A program made the translations under genes and the position numbers. A model generated the notes under the pieces. The model was not told the DNA's origin. It saw only the letters and a list, made by a program, of their open reading frames with translations, and searched no databases. A stretch of 6,735 bases of DNA from Gammaproteobacteria bacterium (lineage in GTDB: Bacteria > Pseudomonadota > Gammaproteobacteria > QNFN01), in NCBI GenBank assembly GCA_003645555.1, contig QNFN01000105.1, positions 1 to 6,735 on the forward strand, in the 5' to 3' direction. Within the stretch, counting starts at the first letter, position 1. Every line of letters begins with the position of its first letter. This document shows, one piece after another, positions 1 to 6,735 of this stretch.

Positions 1-2600
1 ATGTCATGGAAGTGCAGGCCCGTGGTTGGCTCGTCAAGGATGTAGAGGGTATGCCCGGTGTCTCGCTTGGATAGCTCACGCGCGAGCTTGACACGTTGCG
101 CCTCGCCGCCGGAGAGAGTGGTCGCACTTTGACCGAGGCTGATGTAGGCGAGGCCAACATCGAGCAGGGTCTGCAACTTGCGGGCAAGGGTGGGCACGGC
201 GTCGAAGAAGGTCCGCGCCTCCTCGACCGTCATCGCCAGTACCTCCTGGATGGTTTTGCCCTTATAGCGGATATCGAGGGTTTCGCGGTTGTAACGCCGC
301 CCCTGACAGGTGTCGCACGGCACATAGATGTCAGGCAGGAAGTACATCTCGACCTTGATCAGGCCGTCGCCCTGGCACGCCTCGCAGCGCCCACCCTTGA
401 CGTTGAAGCTGAAACGGCCCGGTTGATAGCCTCGCGAGCGTGCCTCGGTAGTGGCGGAGAACAGATCGCGGATCGGGGTGAACAGGCCGGTATAGGTTGC
501 CGGGTTGGAACGCGGGGTGCGCCCGATCGGACTCTGGTCGATATCGACCACCTTGTCGAAAAGGTTGAGTCCCTCGATGGTGCGGTGCGGTGCCGGGTCG
601 TCTCCAGCCGCACCGTTGAGCACGCGTGCGGCCTGGCGATAGAGAGTGTCGTTGATCAGGGTCGACTTGCCCGATCCGGAGACCCCGGTAATGCAGGTGA
701 AAAGCCCTGCAGGAATGGCCAGGTCGATCTCTTTTAGGTTGTTGCCGCGGGCGCCGAGCACATGCAGCATGCACGCCTCGTCTGGAGGCGTCCGCTGGGT
801 CGGCAGAGTGATCGACTCCCGACCGGACAGGTAGGCTCCGGTCAGTGACTCAGGATGGTTGGCGACGGTCTCTGGTGTGCCCTCGGCAACCACACGGCCG
901 CCATGAATGCCGGCGCCAGGGCCCATGTCGACAACGTGGTCAGCCGCATGGATGGCCTCTTCATCGTGCTCAACGACAATCACTGTGTTGCCGAGGTCAC
1001 GGAGCCGGGCCAGGGTGCCCAGCAGGCGCTGGTTGTCCCGCTGGTGCAATCCGATCGATGGCTCGTCGAGGACGTACATCACCCCGACCAGGCCCGCACC
1101 GATCTGGCTGGCAAGGCGAATGCGTTGGGCTTCGCCTCCGGAAAGGGTTTCGGCGCTGCGTTCCAGGGTCAGGTAATCGAGACCGACGTTGACCAGGAAG
1201 CGCAGTCGTTCGCCGATCTCGGCGACAATCTTTTCAGCGATGGTGGCGCGATGTCCCTCCAGGGTCAGGCTTTCGAAATGGGCGTGTGCGGCACGGATCG
1301 ACAGACTGGCCGCTTCGGGCAGTGTCATGCCGGCGACCTCGACGTGGCGCGCGGCCTCTCCGAGTCGGCTGCCGCCGCACTCAGGGCACGGTCGATGGAT
1401 GAGGTAACGGGCGAGCTCCTCGCGCACGACGTTGGAATCGGTTTCGCGGTAACGCCGTTCCATGTTCGGGACAATGCCTTCGAACGGATGGCGGCGGATG
1501 ACCGCGCGGCCGCGTTCACCGAGGTAGCGGAACTCGATTTCCTCTTCACCACTGCCGAAGAGTAGCGCCGTTCGTGTCACTTCTGGCAGGTCGCGCCAGG
1601 CGGTTTCCAGGTCGAATGTGTAGTGGCTCGCCAGCGCGCTGATCAGGGAGAAATAGTGGGCGTTGCGCCGGTCCCAACCGCGGACCGCGCCGGCCGCGAG
1701 GCTTGCCTCCGGGTGGGCGACAACACGGTCAGGATCAAAGAACTGGCGTACGCCAAGGCCGTCGCACGAAGGGCAGGCGCCGTGCGGGTTGTTGAACGAG
1801 AACAACCGCGGTTCGAGATCGCCGACGCTGTAACCGCACTGCGGGCAGGCGAAACGGGCGGAGAACAGCAACTCGCTGCCCTCGTTATCGAGACTTGCCA
1901 CGCGGGCAACACCGTCGGCAAGGCGCAGCGCGGTCTCGAACGATTCAGCCAGCCGTAGCGCGAGGTCGGCACGCACGCGGAAACGGTCGACCACGACCTC
2001 GATGGTGTGCTTCTTGTGCAATTCGAGTTCGGGAATGGTGTCGAGCTCGGTCACCACGCCGTCGATACGTGCACGCACGAAGCCTTGAGCACGCAGGCCA
2101 CTGAGCAGCTGGAAATGCTCACCCTTGCGCCCGTCGATTACCGGTGCGAGCAGCATCTGGCGCGTCCCCTCGGGCAGCGCGAGTACCTGGTCGACCATCT
2201 GGCTGACGGTCTGGGCATCGAGGCGGGTGCCATGGGTCGGGCAGCGCGGTATGCCGACGCGGGCATAGAGCAGGCGCAGGTAGTCGTGGATTTCGGTGAT
2301 GGTGCCGACCGTCGAGCGCGGATTGTGGGAGGTGGCCTTTTGCTCGATCGAGATTGCCGGCGAAAGACCCTCTATATGGTCAACATCCGGTTTTTCCATG
2401 ATGGACAGGAATTGGCGCGCGTAGGCTGACAGCGACTCGACATAACGCCGCTGGCCCTCGGCATAGATGGTGTCAAAAGCGAGCGAGGATTTGCCCGAGC
2501 CGGATAGCCCGGTGATGACGATCAGCCGGTTGCGGGGCAGTTCGAGATCGATGCCCTGCAGATTATGGGTCCGCGCTCCGCGGATCCGGATGGTGTCCAT
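1..2600 (-). CDS. uvrA: UvrA, excinuclease ABC subunit A (C-terminus cut by window edge)
   Basis: UvrA is the ATP-dependent DNA-damage sensor of nucleotide excision repair; as a dimer it loads UvrB at lesions in the cytoplasm. The minus-strand frame is open from the ATG at 2600-2598 to base 1, giving 866 codons against about 940 in E. coli, so only some 75 residues lie outside the window. It reads as a near-continuous match to E. coli UvrA. Visible landmarks are the first Walker A GLSGSGKS (Lys37), zinc-module cysteines C252/C255/C276/C279, the first ABC signature LSGGEAQR near residue 486 followed by LDEPSIGLH, the second Walker A GVSGSGKS (Lys645), the second zinc module starting CEAC (C739), and the second LSGGEAQR near 829 followed by LDEPTTGLH. 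The start is firm because Lys37 has the same number as in E. coli. I see no frameshift or internal stop. A strong Shine-Dalgarno is not obvious upstream. It is transcribed divergently from the yajR-type gene. Confidence 0.98.
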   Translation of the reverse strand, partial: MDTIRIRGARTHNLQGIDLELPRNRLIVITGLSGSGKSSLAFDTIYAEGQRRYVESLSAYARQFLSIMEKPDVDHIEGLSPAISIEQKATSHNPRSTVGTITEIHDYLRLLYARVGIPRCPTHGTRLDAQTVSQMVDQVLALPEGTRQMLLAPVIDGRKGEHFQLLSGLRAQGFVRARIDGVVTELDTIPELELHKKHTIEVVVDRFRVRADLALRLAESFETALRLADGVARVASLDNEGSELLFSARFACPQCGYSVGDLEPRLFSFNNPHGACPSCDGLGVRQFFDPDRVVAHPEASLAAGAVRGWDRRNAHYFSLISALASHYTFDLETAWRDLPEVTRTALLFGSGEEEIEFRYLGERGRAVIRRHPFEGIVPNMERRYRETDSNVVREELARYLIHRPCPECGGSRLGEAARHVEVAGMTLPEAASLSIRAAHAHFESLTLEGHRATIAEKIVAEIGERLRFLVNVGLDYLTLERSAETLSGGEAQRIRLASQIGAGLVGVMYVLDEPSIGLHQRDNQRLLGTLARLRDLGNTVIVVEHDEEAIHAADHVVDMGPGAGIHGGRVVAEGTPETVANHPESLTGAYLSGRESITLPTQRTPPDEACMLHVLGARGNNLKEIDLAIPAGLFTCITGVSGSGKSTLINDTLYRQAARVLNGAAGDDPAPHRTIEGLNLFDKVVDIDQSPIGRTPRSNPATYTGLFTPIRDLFSATTEARSRGYQPGRFSFNVKGGRCEACQGDGLIKVEMYFLPDIYVPCDTCQGRRYNRETLDIRYKGKTIQEVLAMTVEEARTFFDAVPTLARKLQTLLDVGLAYISLGQSATTLSGGEAQRVKLARELSKRDTGHTLYILDEPTTGLHFHD

Positions 2601-2636
2601 AGCTATGTACTGACTTATCGCAGGCCGGAATCAACC

Positions 2637-2645
2637 TGATACTAT
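2637..2645 (+). promoter_or_regulatory. Weak candidate extended -10 for the yajR-type gene
   Basis: On the plus strand, TGATACTAT forms a possible extended -10 element: TG, one base, then TACTAT, which matches TATAAT at four of six positions. There is no convincing -35 at 16-18 bp upstream. It overlaps the -10 proposed for uvrA on the opposite strand, so if both are real the two promoters would compete for RNA polymerase. This is a speculative assignment. Confidence 0.25.
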
Positions 2646-2670
2646 ACGGCCCCGGCGAAGGACTACGCAA
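2641..2670 (-). promoter_or_regulatory. Candidate sigma-70 promoter for uvrA
   Basis: On the minus strand, TTGCGT (2670-2665) is followed after 18 bp by TATAGT (2646-2641). The -10 matches the consensus TATAAT at five of six positions; the -35 matches TTGACA at only three. Transcription would start around 2634, leaving a leader of about 35 nt before the uvrA ATG. No LexA operator of the form CTGT-N8-ACAG overlaps it. The call rests on pattern and position only. Confidence 0.45.
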
Positions 2671-2682
2671 AGACCATTTCCC

Positions 2683-4071
2683 TTGACTGATACCCCCGTG
2701 CTGGCCCCGTCAAGCATGACGCCCATCGAGCGCCGCGCGGCTACCGCGCTGGCTTCGATTTATGCGTTGCGCATGCTCGGGCTGTTCATGATCCTGCCCG
2801 TCTTCGCTCTCTATGCCGAGCGGCTAGACGGGGTGACCCCGCTCACCGTGGGGTTGGCGATCAGTGCCTACGGATTGACCCAGGCCTTGTTGCAGATTCC
2901 GTTTGGCCTGGCCTCCGACCGTATCGGTCGCAAGCCGGTAATTGTCTTTGGCCTGCTGCTGTTTGCCGCCGGAAGCGTGGTCGCAGCTCTGGCCGACAGC
3001 GTCAACATGGTGATTGTCGGCCGCGCTCTTCAGGGCAGCGGCGCCATCGCTGCCGCGGTGCTGGCGCTGGCCGCCGACCTGACCCGCGAAAGCGTGCGCA
3101 GAAGGATGATGGCTTCGATCGGTGCCAGCATCGGCGTCTCCTTTGCCCTCGCCCTGATCCTTGGCCCGCTTCTCGATCGCTGGATCGGTGTGCCCGGCAT
3201 CTTTCTGCTGACCGCACTTCTGGCGTTGGTGGGCATCGCGGTGGTGACGCTGGTCGTGCCGACCGCAAGCGTGTCTGTGCATCGCGATGCGGAACCGGTC
3301 CCGGGCCAGTTCAGGGTGGTGCTGCGCGACCCCGAGTTGTTGCGCCTCAATGGTGGCATCCTCATCCTGCATACCATTCTTACCGCCACCTTTGTCGTCT
3401 TTCCGCTGGTATTGCGCGACGGTGCTGGCCTCGAGGCGGCGAGCCATTGGCAGATCTATCTGCCGGTATTGGCGTTCTCCCTGGTTGGCATGGTGCCGCT
3501 GGTGATCTACGCCGAGCGCAGGCAGAAGCACAAGCCGGTATTTCTTGGCGCCATCGCAGTCCTGGGTTGCGGTCAGTTTGGCCTCTATCTCGCTGGTGGT
3601 TCGCTTATCGGTTTGCTGGTCGCGCTGGGGTTGATGTTCACCGCGTTCAACCTGCTCGAGGCGAGTCTGCCGTCGCTGGTGTCCAAGACCGTTGCCGGCA
3701 ACCGTAAGGGCACTGCGATGGGGGTCTACTCACCCTCCCAGTTCTTCGGGGCCTTTCTCGGCGGTCTGCTTGGCGGTGCGGTGCACGGGATGGCCGGCAC
3801 CAGCGCCGTGTTCCTGCTCTGTGCGGGCCTCGCCGTGGCCTGGTTGCTGTTTGCCGTGTGGATGCGCCCACCACGTCACCTCGACAGCCGCCTGTTACGG
3901 GTCGGACCGTTGTCGTCGCGTCAGGCACAGGACCTTACGCTGCGCATTGGCCACGTTGCCGGTGTGGTCGAGGTGGTGGTGGTCGCAGAGGAGGAGATAG
4001 CGTACCTCAAGGTCGAGAGCGCACAGCTTGACGAGGCGGCGTTGCGTGAATTTTCTTCGACCAGCGCGTAG
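2683..4071 (+). CDS. yajR: YajR-type MFS transporter with C-terminal YAM domain
   Basis: This is a 12-helix major facilitator superfamily membrane protein, probably a proton-driven exporter of unknown substrate. It aligns along its whole length with E. coli YajR. Landmarks are the MFS motif A GLASDRIGRK (residues 75-84, Asp79) between TM2 and TM3, the TM4 segment GRALQGSGAIAAAV (113-126) followed by DLTRE, the stretch KGTAMGVYSPSQF (342-354) entering TM11, and a soluble tail from about 402 to 462. That tail corresponds to the small ferredoxin-fold YAM domain of YajR and keeps the pattern VVEVVVVAEEEIAYLKVES. Helices lie approximately at 20-42, 54-76, 86-130 (two), 144-193 (two), 222-245, 256-277, 285-331 (two) and 346-394 (two). 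The start is uncertain: TTG at 2683 is the most upstream option, but GTG at 2698 and ATG at 2716 are in frame and none has a well-placed Shine-Dalgarno. The ATG at residue 12 aligns with the MTPxERRA segment near the start of E. coli YajR. It lies 56 bp upstream of ssb and may be co-transcribed with it. Confidence 0.92.
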   Translation: MTDTPVLAPSSMTPIERRAATALASIYALRMLGLFMILPVFALYAERLDGVTPLTVGLAISAYGLTQALLQIPFGLASDRIGRKPVIVFGLLLFAAGSVVAALADSVNMVIVGRALQGSGAIAAAVLALAADLTRESVRRRMMASIGASIGVSFALALILGPLLDRWIGVPGIFLLTALLALVGIAVVTLVVPTASVSVHRDAEPVPGQFRVVLRDPELLRLNGGILILHTILTATFVVFPLVLRDGAGLEAASHWQIYLPVLAFSLVGMVPLVIYAERRQKHKPVFLGAIAVLGCGQFGLYLAGGSLIGLLVALGLMFTAFNLLEASLPSLVSKTVAGNRKGTAMGVYSPSQFFGAFLGGLLGGAVHGMAGTSAVFLLCAGLAVAWLLFAVWMRPPRHLDSRLLRVGPLSSRQAQDLTLRIGHVAGVVEVVVVAEEEIAYLKVESAQLDEAALREFSSTSA

Positions 4072-4117
4072 ACTTGGCCCGGGCCGCAGGGACCGCGGCT
4101 CGACAATGAAAACCAAT

Positions 4118-4125
4118 GGGAGGAG
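4118..4125 (+). promoter_or_regulatory. ssb ribosome binding site (decides the start)
   Basis: GGGAGGAG is an almost perfect Shine-Dalgarno sequence just upstream of the ATG at 4128. The alternative in-frame ATG at 4116 overlaps the front of this element and has nothing comparable upstream, so it would add only four residues (MGGV) unknown in the family. This fixes the ssb start at 4128. Confidence 0.85.
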
Positions 4126-4127
4126 TG

Positions 4128-4598
4128 ATGGCCAGAGGCATCAATAAGGTGATCTTGATCGGCAACCTGGGGGCCGATCCGGAAGTGCGATACACGACCA
4201 GTGGCGGGGCGGTGGCCAACCTGCGCCTTGCCACCAGCGAGTCGTGGAAGGACAAGCAGACCGGCGAAAACCGTGAGCAGACCGAGTGGCACCGGGTGGT
4301 GATGTTCGGTCGCCTCGGCGAAATCGCCGGCGAGTACCTGAAAAAGGGTTCCAAGATCTACATCGAGGGCCGAATTCAGACCCGCAAGTGGCAGGACCGC
4401 GACGGCAATGACCGCTATACCACCGAGATCGTATCCAATGAGATGCAGATGCTCGACGGTCGTGGCGAAAGCGGTGGCGGTGGCGGTGGCGGGGACAGTC
4501 GAGGTGGCGGAGGTGATGGTGGCGGAGGCGGCGGCCGGGGTGGTGGTGAAAACCGCGGCGGCAACTTCAATGAGCCTGATGACGACATACCGTTCTAG
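4128..4598 (+). CDS. ssb: Single-stranded DNA-binding protein SSB
   Basis: SSB is an essential protein that coats single-stranded DNA in replication, recombination and repair, and recruits partners through its acidic C-terminal tip. The product is 156 aa, against 178 in E. coli. Residues 1-110 are the OB fold, opening [20 protein letters not shown] and matching E. coli SSB closely, including the DNA-stacking aromatics Trp40, Trp54, Phe60 and Trp88. Residues 111-148 are an intrinsically disordered linker that is extremely glycine-rich (24 glycines in residues 111-145). It lacks the glutamine and proline of the E. coli linker. The protein ends DDDIPF (151-156), the conserved tip that binds SSB-interacting proteins. 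The start at 4128 is set by the Shine-Dalgarno at 4118-4125 and by the family N-terminus. The upstream neighbour is the yajR-type gene; a hairpin terminator follows. Confidence 0.97.
   Translation: MARGINKVILIGNLGADPEVRYTTSGGAVANLRLATSESWKDKQTGENREQTEWHRVVMFGRLGEIAGEYLKKGSKIYIEGRIQTRKWQDRDGNDRYTTEIVSNEMQMLDGRGESGGGGGGGDSRGGGGDGGGGGGRGGGENRGGNFNEPDDDIPF
4471..4549 (+). repeat. G-rich low-complexity tract encoding the SSB linker
   Basis: The tract starts with three perfect GGTGGC hexamers (4473-4490) running into GGGG. Further on is an 11-bp direct repeat GGTGGCGGAGG at 4503-4513 and 4518-4528, a 15-nt period that keeps the frame. The coding strand, and so the mRNA, carries many GG runs separated by single bases. 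It is entirely inside the ssb reading frame and encodes polyglycine blocks broken by Asp, Arg, Ser and Glu. Confidence 0.85.
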
Positions 4599-4628
4599 GG
4601 TCACGGCGCAAGGCGCGACATGACACGG

Positions 4629-4661
4629 CAAGGCGAGGGTGGGCCCTCGCCTTGTTCGTTT
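4629..4661 (+). terminator. Rho-independent terminator after ssb
   Basis: A perfect 11-bp inverted repeat, CAAGGCGAGGG (4629-4639) and CCCTCGCCTTG (4644-4654), encloses a 4-nt loop TGGG. It is followed by TTCGTTT, a short and interrupted T-tract. It begins 30 bp after the ssb stop codon and ends 30 bp before gabD. It therefore probably separates the ssb transcript from the gabD-ald unit, although the poor T-tract could allow some read-through. Confidence 0.78.
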
Positions 4662-4691
4662 GTGAACCGGACGTAACCGAGGAGAGAGAGC

Positions 4692-6143
4692 ATGAGCGAA
4701 AGCAACCTACTGCTGCGCAGTGACGCGTACATTGACGGGGCCTGGGTCACTGCCGACGATGGCGCCCGCTTTCCGGTTACCGATCCGGCGACCGGGGCGA
4801 CCCTGGCCGAAGTGCCTGACATGGGTGCCGCCGAGACCCGCCGTGCCATCGAAGCAGCCGAGGCGGCCTGGCCCGCCTGGCGGACGCTGACCGCCAAGGA
4901 GCGGGCCGCAATCCTGCGCCGCTGGTTCGACCTGCAGTTGGTGCACCAGGAGGCACTGGCGCAGCTGATGACAGCCGAGCAGGGCAAGCCGCTGGCCGAG
5001 GCACGTGGCGAGGTGGTCTACGGCGCCTCGTTCGTCGAGTGGTTCGCCGAAGAGGCGAAGCGGGTCTATGGCGATACCATCCCGGCGCCTGCCAATGACC
5101 GTCGTATCGTGGTCATCAAGCAGCCAGTCGGTGTGGTGGCGGCGATCACACCCTGGAACTTCCCGATCGCCATGATTACACGCAAATGCGCGCCGGCCCT
5201 GGCCGCCGGTTGTCCGGTGGTGATCAAGCCGGCCGCGCTTACCCCGCTGTCGGCGCTGGCCCTGGCGGCGTTGGCGGAGGAGGCGGGTTTTCCGCCCGGG
5301 GTACTCAACGTGATCACCTCGAAACGCGCCAGCGAGGTCGGTGGCGAACTGACCGCTAACCCGGCGGTGCGCAAGCTCTCGTTCACCGGCTCGACCGAGG
5401 TGGGCAAGCTGCTGATGAGGCAGTGCGCCGGCACGGTGAAGAAGGTCTCGCTGGAACTCGGTGGCAACGCGCCATTCATCGTGTTCGACGATGCCGACCT
5501 CGATGCGGCGGTGGCTGGGGCGATGGCCTCGAAGTACCGTAATGCCGGCCAGACCTGTGTTTGCGCCAACCGCATCCTGGTCCAGGACGGTGTCTACGAA
5601 GCGTTCGCGATGAAGCTGGCGGCAGCGGTCGCGTCGCTGCATGTCGGTCCCGGCACCGAAGAGGGCGTTTCACAGGGGCCGCTGATCAATGCCGCGGCGG
5701 TGGCCAAGGTCGAAGAGCACATTGCCGATGCGGTCAGCAACGGTGCGCGCGTGGTGTGCGGTGGCAGCCGCCATGCCCTGGGTGGCACATTCTTCGAGCC
5801 AACCATCCTCGCGGATGTCACTACATCGATGATAGTGGCACGCGAGGAGACTTTCGGCCCGGTAGCGCCACTGTTTCGTTTCCACGATGAGGCCGAGGTG
5901 ATCGCCATGGCCAATGCGACCGAGTTCGGTCTTGCGGCCTATTTCTACAGCCGCGACATTGGCCGCTGCTGGCGGGTTGCCGAGGCACTGGAGTACGGCA
6001 TGGTCGGCATCAACGAGGGCATCATTTCTACCGAACTGGCACCGTTCGGCGGGGTCAAGGAGTCCGGCCTCGGCCGTGAAGGGTCGAAGTACGGTCTCGA
6101 TGAGTTCGTCGAGGTGAAGTACCTGTGCATGGGAGGCCTCTGA
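4692..6143 (+). CDS. gabD: Succinate-semialdehyde dehydrogenase, GabD type
   Basis: GabD oxidises succinic semialdehyde to succinate with NAD(P)+, the last step of GABA degradation, feeding the TCA cycle in the cytoplasm. The product is 483 aa, against 482 for E. coli GabD, and aligns throughout. Aldehyde dehydrogenase landmarks are TPWNFP with Asn156 (oxyanion hole), the cofactor-binding Lys179 in [13 protein letters not shown] (231-238) for the nucleotide fold, general base Glu255 in LELGGNAP, catalytic Cys289 in GQTCVCAN with the second Cys291 two residues on, and Glu386/Phe388 in EETFGP. Arg164, Arg283 and Ser446 fall where SSADH enzymes bind the substrate carboxylate, which supports this substrate over other aldehydes. 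Position 182 is Ala where E. coli GabD has Ser. The start ATG has GAGGAG at 4679-4684, 7 nt upstream. No gabT transaminase is in view; the next gene is ald, 96 bp downstream. Glutarate-semialdehyde dehydrogenase (DavD) is a very close relative and a possible alternative substrate assignment. Confidence 0.93.
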   Translation: MSESNLLLRSDAYIDGAWVTADDGARFPVTDPATGATLAEVPDMGAAETRRAIEAAEAAWPAWRTLTAKERAAILRRWFDLQLVHQEALAQLMTAEQGKPLAEARGEVVYGASFVEWFAEEAKRVYGDTIPAPANDRRIVVIKQPVGVVAAITPWNFPIAMITRKCAPALAAGCPVVIKPAALTPLSALALAALAEEAGFPPGVLNVITSKRASEVGGELTANPAVRKLSFTGSTEVGKLLMRQCAGTVKKVSLELGGNAPFIVFDDADLDAAVAGAMASKYRNAGQTCVCANRILVQDGVYEAFAMKLAAAVASLHVGPGTEEGVSQGPLINAAAVAKVEEHIADAVSNGARVVCGGSRHALGGTFFEPTILADVTTSMIVAREETFGPVAPLFRFHDEAEVIAMANATEFGLAAYFYSRDIGRCWRVAEALEYGMVGINEGIISTELAPFGGVKESGLGREGSKYGLDEFVEVKYLCMGGL

Positions 6144-6239
6144 CCCGTCACCAGGGCCGCAGACGGTCTACGCTGTGAAGTGAGCCTGGGTGCCGCCGCG
6201 ATGCACGCGGGAAGTCAACCATCGGACAAGGAGTGAACG

Positions 6240-6735
6240 ATGCTGATCGGGGTGCCGAAGGAGATTAAGCAGAACGAATACCGGGTTGGCCTGACACCGG
6301 CCAGCGTGCGCGAGCTGGCCCGGCACGGTCACGAGTTGCTGGTTGAGGCCGGCGCCGGTGAAGGCGTCGGTTGTGCCGACGCCGACTATTTCGCCGCCGG
6401 TGCGAAGGTGGTTGACAGCGCGGAGGAGGTCTTCGCCCGTGCCGAACTGGTGATCAAGGTCAAGGAACCGCAGCCGACCGAGTCGGCCAGGCTGCGTGAT
6501 GGCCAGGTGCTGTTTACCTACCTGCACCTGGCCCCGGCCCCGGAACTGACCCGCACCCTGCTCGACAGCGGTTGTACGGCGATTGCCTATGAGACCATCA
6601 CCGACGATCAGGGCGGTCGGCCGCTGCTGGCGCCGATGAGTGAAGTCGCCGGGCGCATGGCGCCGCAGGTCGGAGCTTATGCTCTCGAGGTCAACAACGG
6701 TGGCCGTGGCCTGCTGCTCGGCGGGGTGCCTGGTG
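6240..6735 (+). CDS. ald: Alanine dehydrogenase (N-terminal part, cut by window edge)
   Basis: Ald catalyses reversible NAD-dependent oxidative deamination of L-alanine to pyruvate and ammonium. Only the first 165 residues are present, of about 370 usual in the family. The N-terminal catalytic domain is clear: MLIGVPKEIK at the start, pyruvate-contacting Arg15 in ExRVGLTP, Lys75 in KVKEP, catalytic His96 in YLHLAP, then AYETI (116-120), PLLAPMSEVAGRMA (128-141), and GGVPG at the end of the window, just before the expected NAD-binding Rossmann domain. These positions match the numbering of characterised alanine dehydrogenases. The related transhydrogenase alpha subunit PntA and saccharopine dehydrogenases share the fold, but the HLAP and GGVPG segments favour Ald. 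The ATG at 6240 is preceded by AAGGAG at 6228-6233, a 6-nt spacing. The 96 bp separating it from gabD holds no clear terminator or promoter, so co-transcription is plausible. Confidence 0.95.
   Translation, partial: MLIGVPKEIKQNEYRVGLTPASVRELARHGHELLVEAGAGEGVGCADADYFAAGAKVVDSAEEVFARAELVIKVKEPQPTESARLRDGQVLFTYLHLAPAPELTRTLLDSGCTAIAYETITDDQGGRPLLAPMSEVAGRMAPQVGAYALEVNNGGRGLLLGGVPG

Noticed and set aside
96..2429. Several long plus-strand open frames (96-737, 855-1565, 1623-1958, 2007-2429) opposite uvrA
   Set aside because: Their translations resemble no family and are rich in Arg, Gly and Ala; they are the antisense shadow expected of a GC-rich gene. The minus strand encodes an uninterrupted UvrA.
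2610..2623. CTG-N8-CAG as a possible LexA operator
   Set aside because: The gammaproteobacterial operator is CTGT-N8-ACAG, that is CTG-N10-CAG. The spacing here is two bases short and the flanking T/A are wrong.
4081..4101. Hairpin GGGCCGC / GCGGCTC between the yajR-type gene and ssb as a terminator
   Set aside because: The stem is 7 bp with one G-U pair and a 7-nt loop, and no T-tract follows. It is more likely chance in GC-rich DNA.
3921..4631. A 236-codon minus-strand open frame across the yajR end and ssb
   Set aside because: It is antisense to two well-supported genes; its Ala/Thr/Val low-complexity section is simply the complement of the SSB glycine codons.
4602..4635. Imperfect direct repeat CACGGCGCAAGGCG / CACGGCAAGGCG after ssb
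   Set aside because: It is short, present in two copies only, and the second copy is part of the terminator stem. Nothing suggests an attachment or insertion site.
4707..5642. A 311-codon minus-strand open frame opposite gabD
   Set aside because: It is rich in Arg, Gly and His with no recognisable motif, while the plus strand gives a full-length GabD with all catalytic residues.
6196..6210. Hairpin CCGCG / CGCGG between gabD and ald as a terminator
   Set aside because: The stem is only 5 bp with no T-run after it, too weak to support a transcript end.

Overview
The window is GC-rich and densely coded, with five protein genes and almost no free space. Protein similarity and gene order point to a gammaproteobacterium of roughly Pseudomonas/Halomonas/purple-sulfur type. 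The UvrA, YajR, SSB and GabD proteins all read as close relatives of the E. coli proteins, and as I recall the order uvrA / MFS transporter / ssb is also found in Pseudomonas aeruginosa. I cannot name the genus. There are no RNA genes, mobile elements, CRISPR arrays or phage genes.

Layout. Positions 2600 down to 1 (minus strand) hold uvrA, the nucleotide-excision-repair damage sensor. It is intact at its N-terminus and cut by the left window edge after 866 codons. An 82-bp divergent promoter region (2601-2682) separates it from a YajR-type MFS transporter (2683-4071, plus strand). Next comes ssb (4128-4598), which encodes single-stranded DNA-binding protein with an unusually glycine-pure linker. 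A strong hairpin terminator at 4629-4661 closes this block. The second block is metabolic: gabD, succinate-semialdehyde dehydrogenase (4692-6143), and ald, alanine dehydrogenase (6240 to beyond the right edge). These two are separated by 96 bp with no visible terminator.

How the genes fit together. UvrA and SSB are both DNA-maintenance proteins. In E. coli their genes are divergent neighbours sharing an SOS-controlled intergenic region; here the transporter gene lies between them and I see no LexA box. GabD and Ald could form a small catabolic unit. GABA transamination onto pyruvate would give succinic semialdehyde, oxidised by GabD, and alanine, recycled to pyruvate and ammonium by Ald. That link is an inference from adjacency.

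I found no previously undescribed system. The points worth a second look are modest: the uvrA/yajR divergent promoter without an SOS box, the repetitive G-rich SSB linker, the gabD-ald pairing, and a cofactor-site substitution in GabD.
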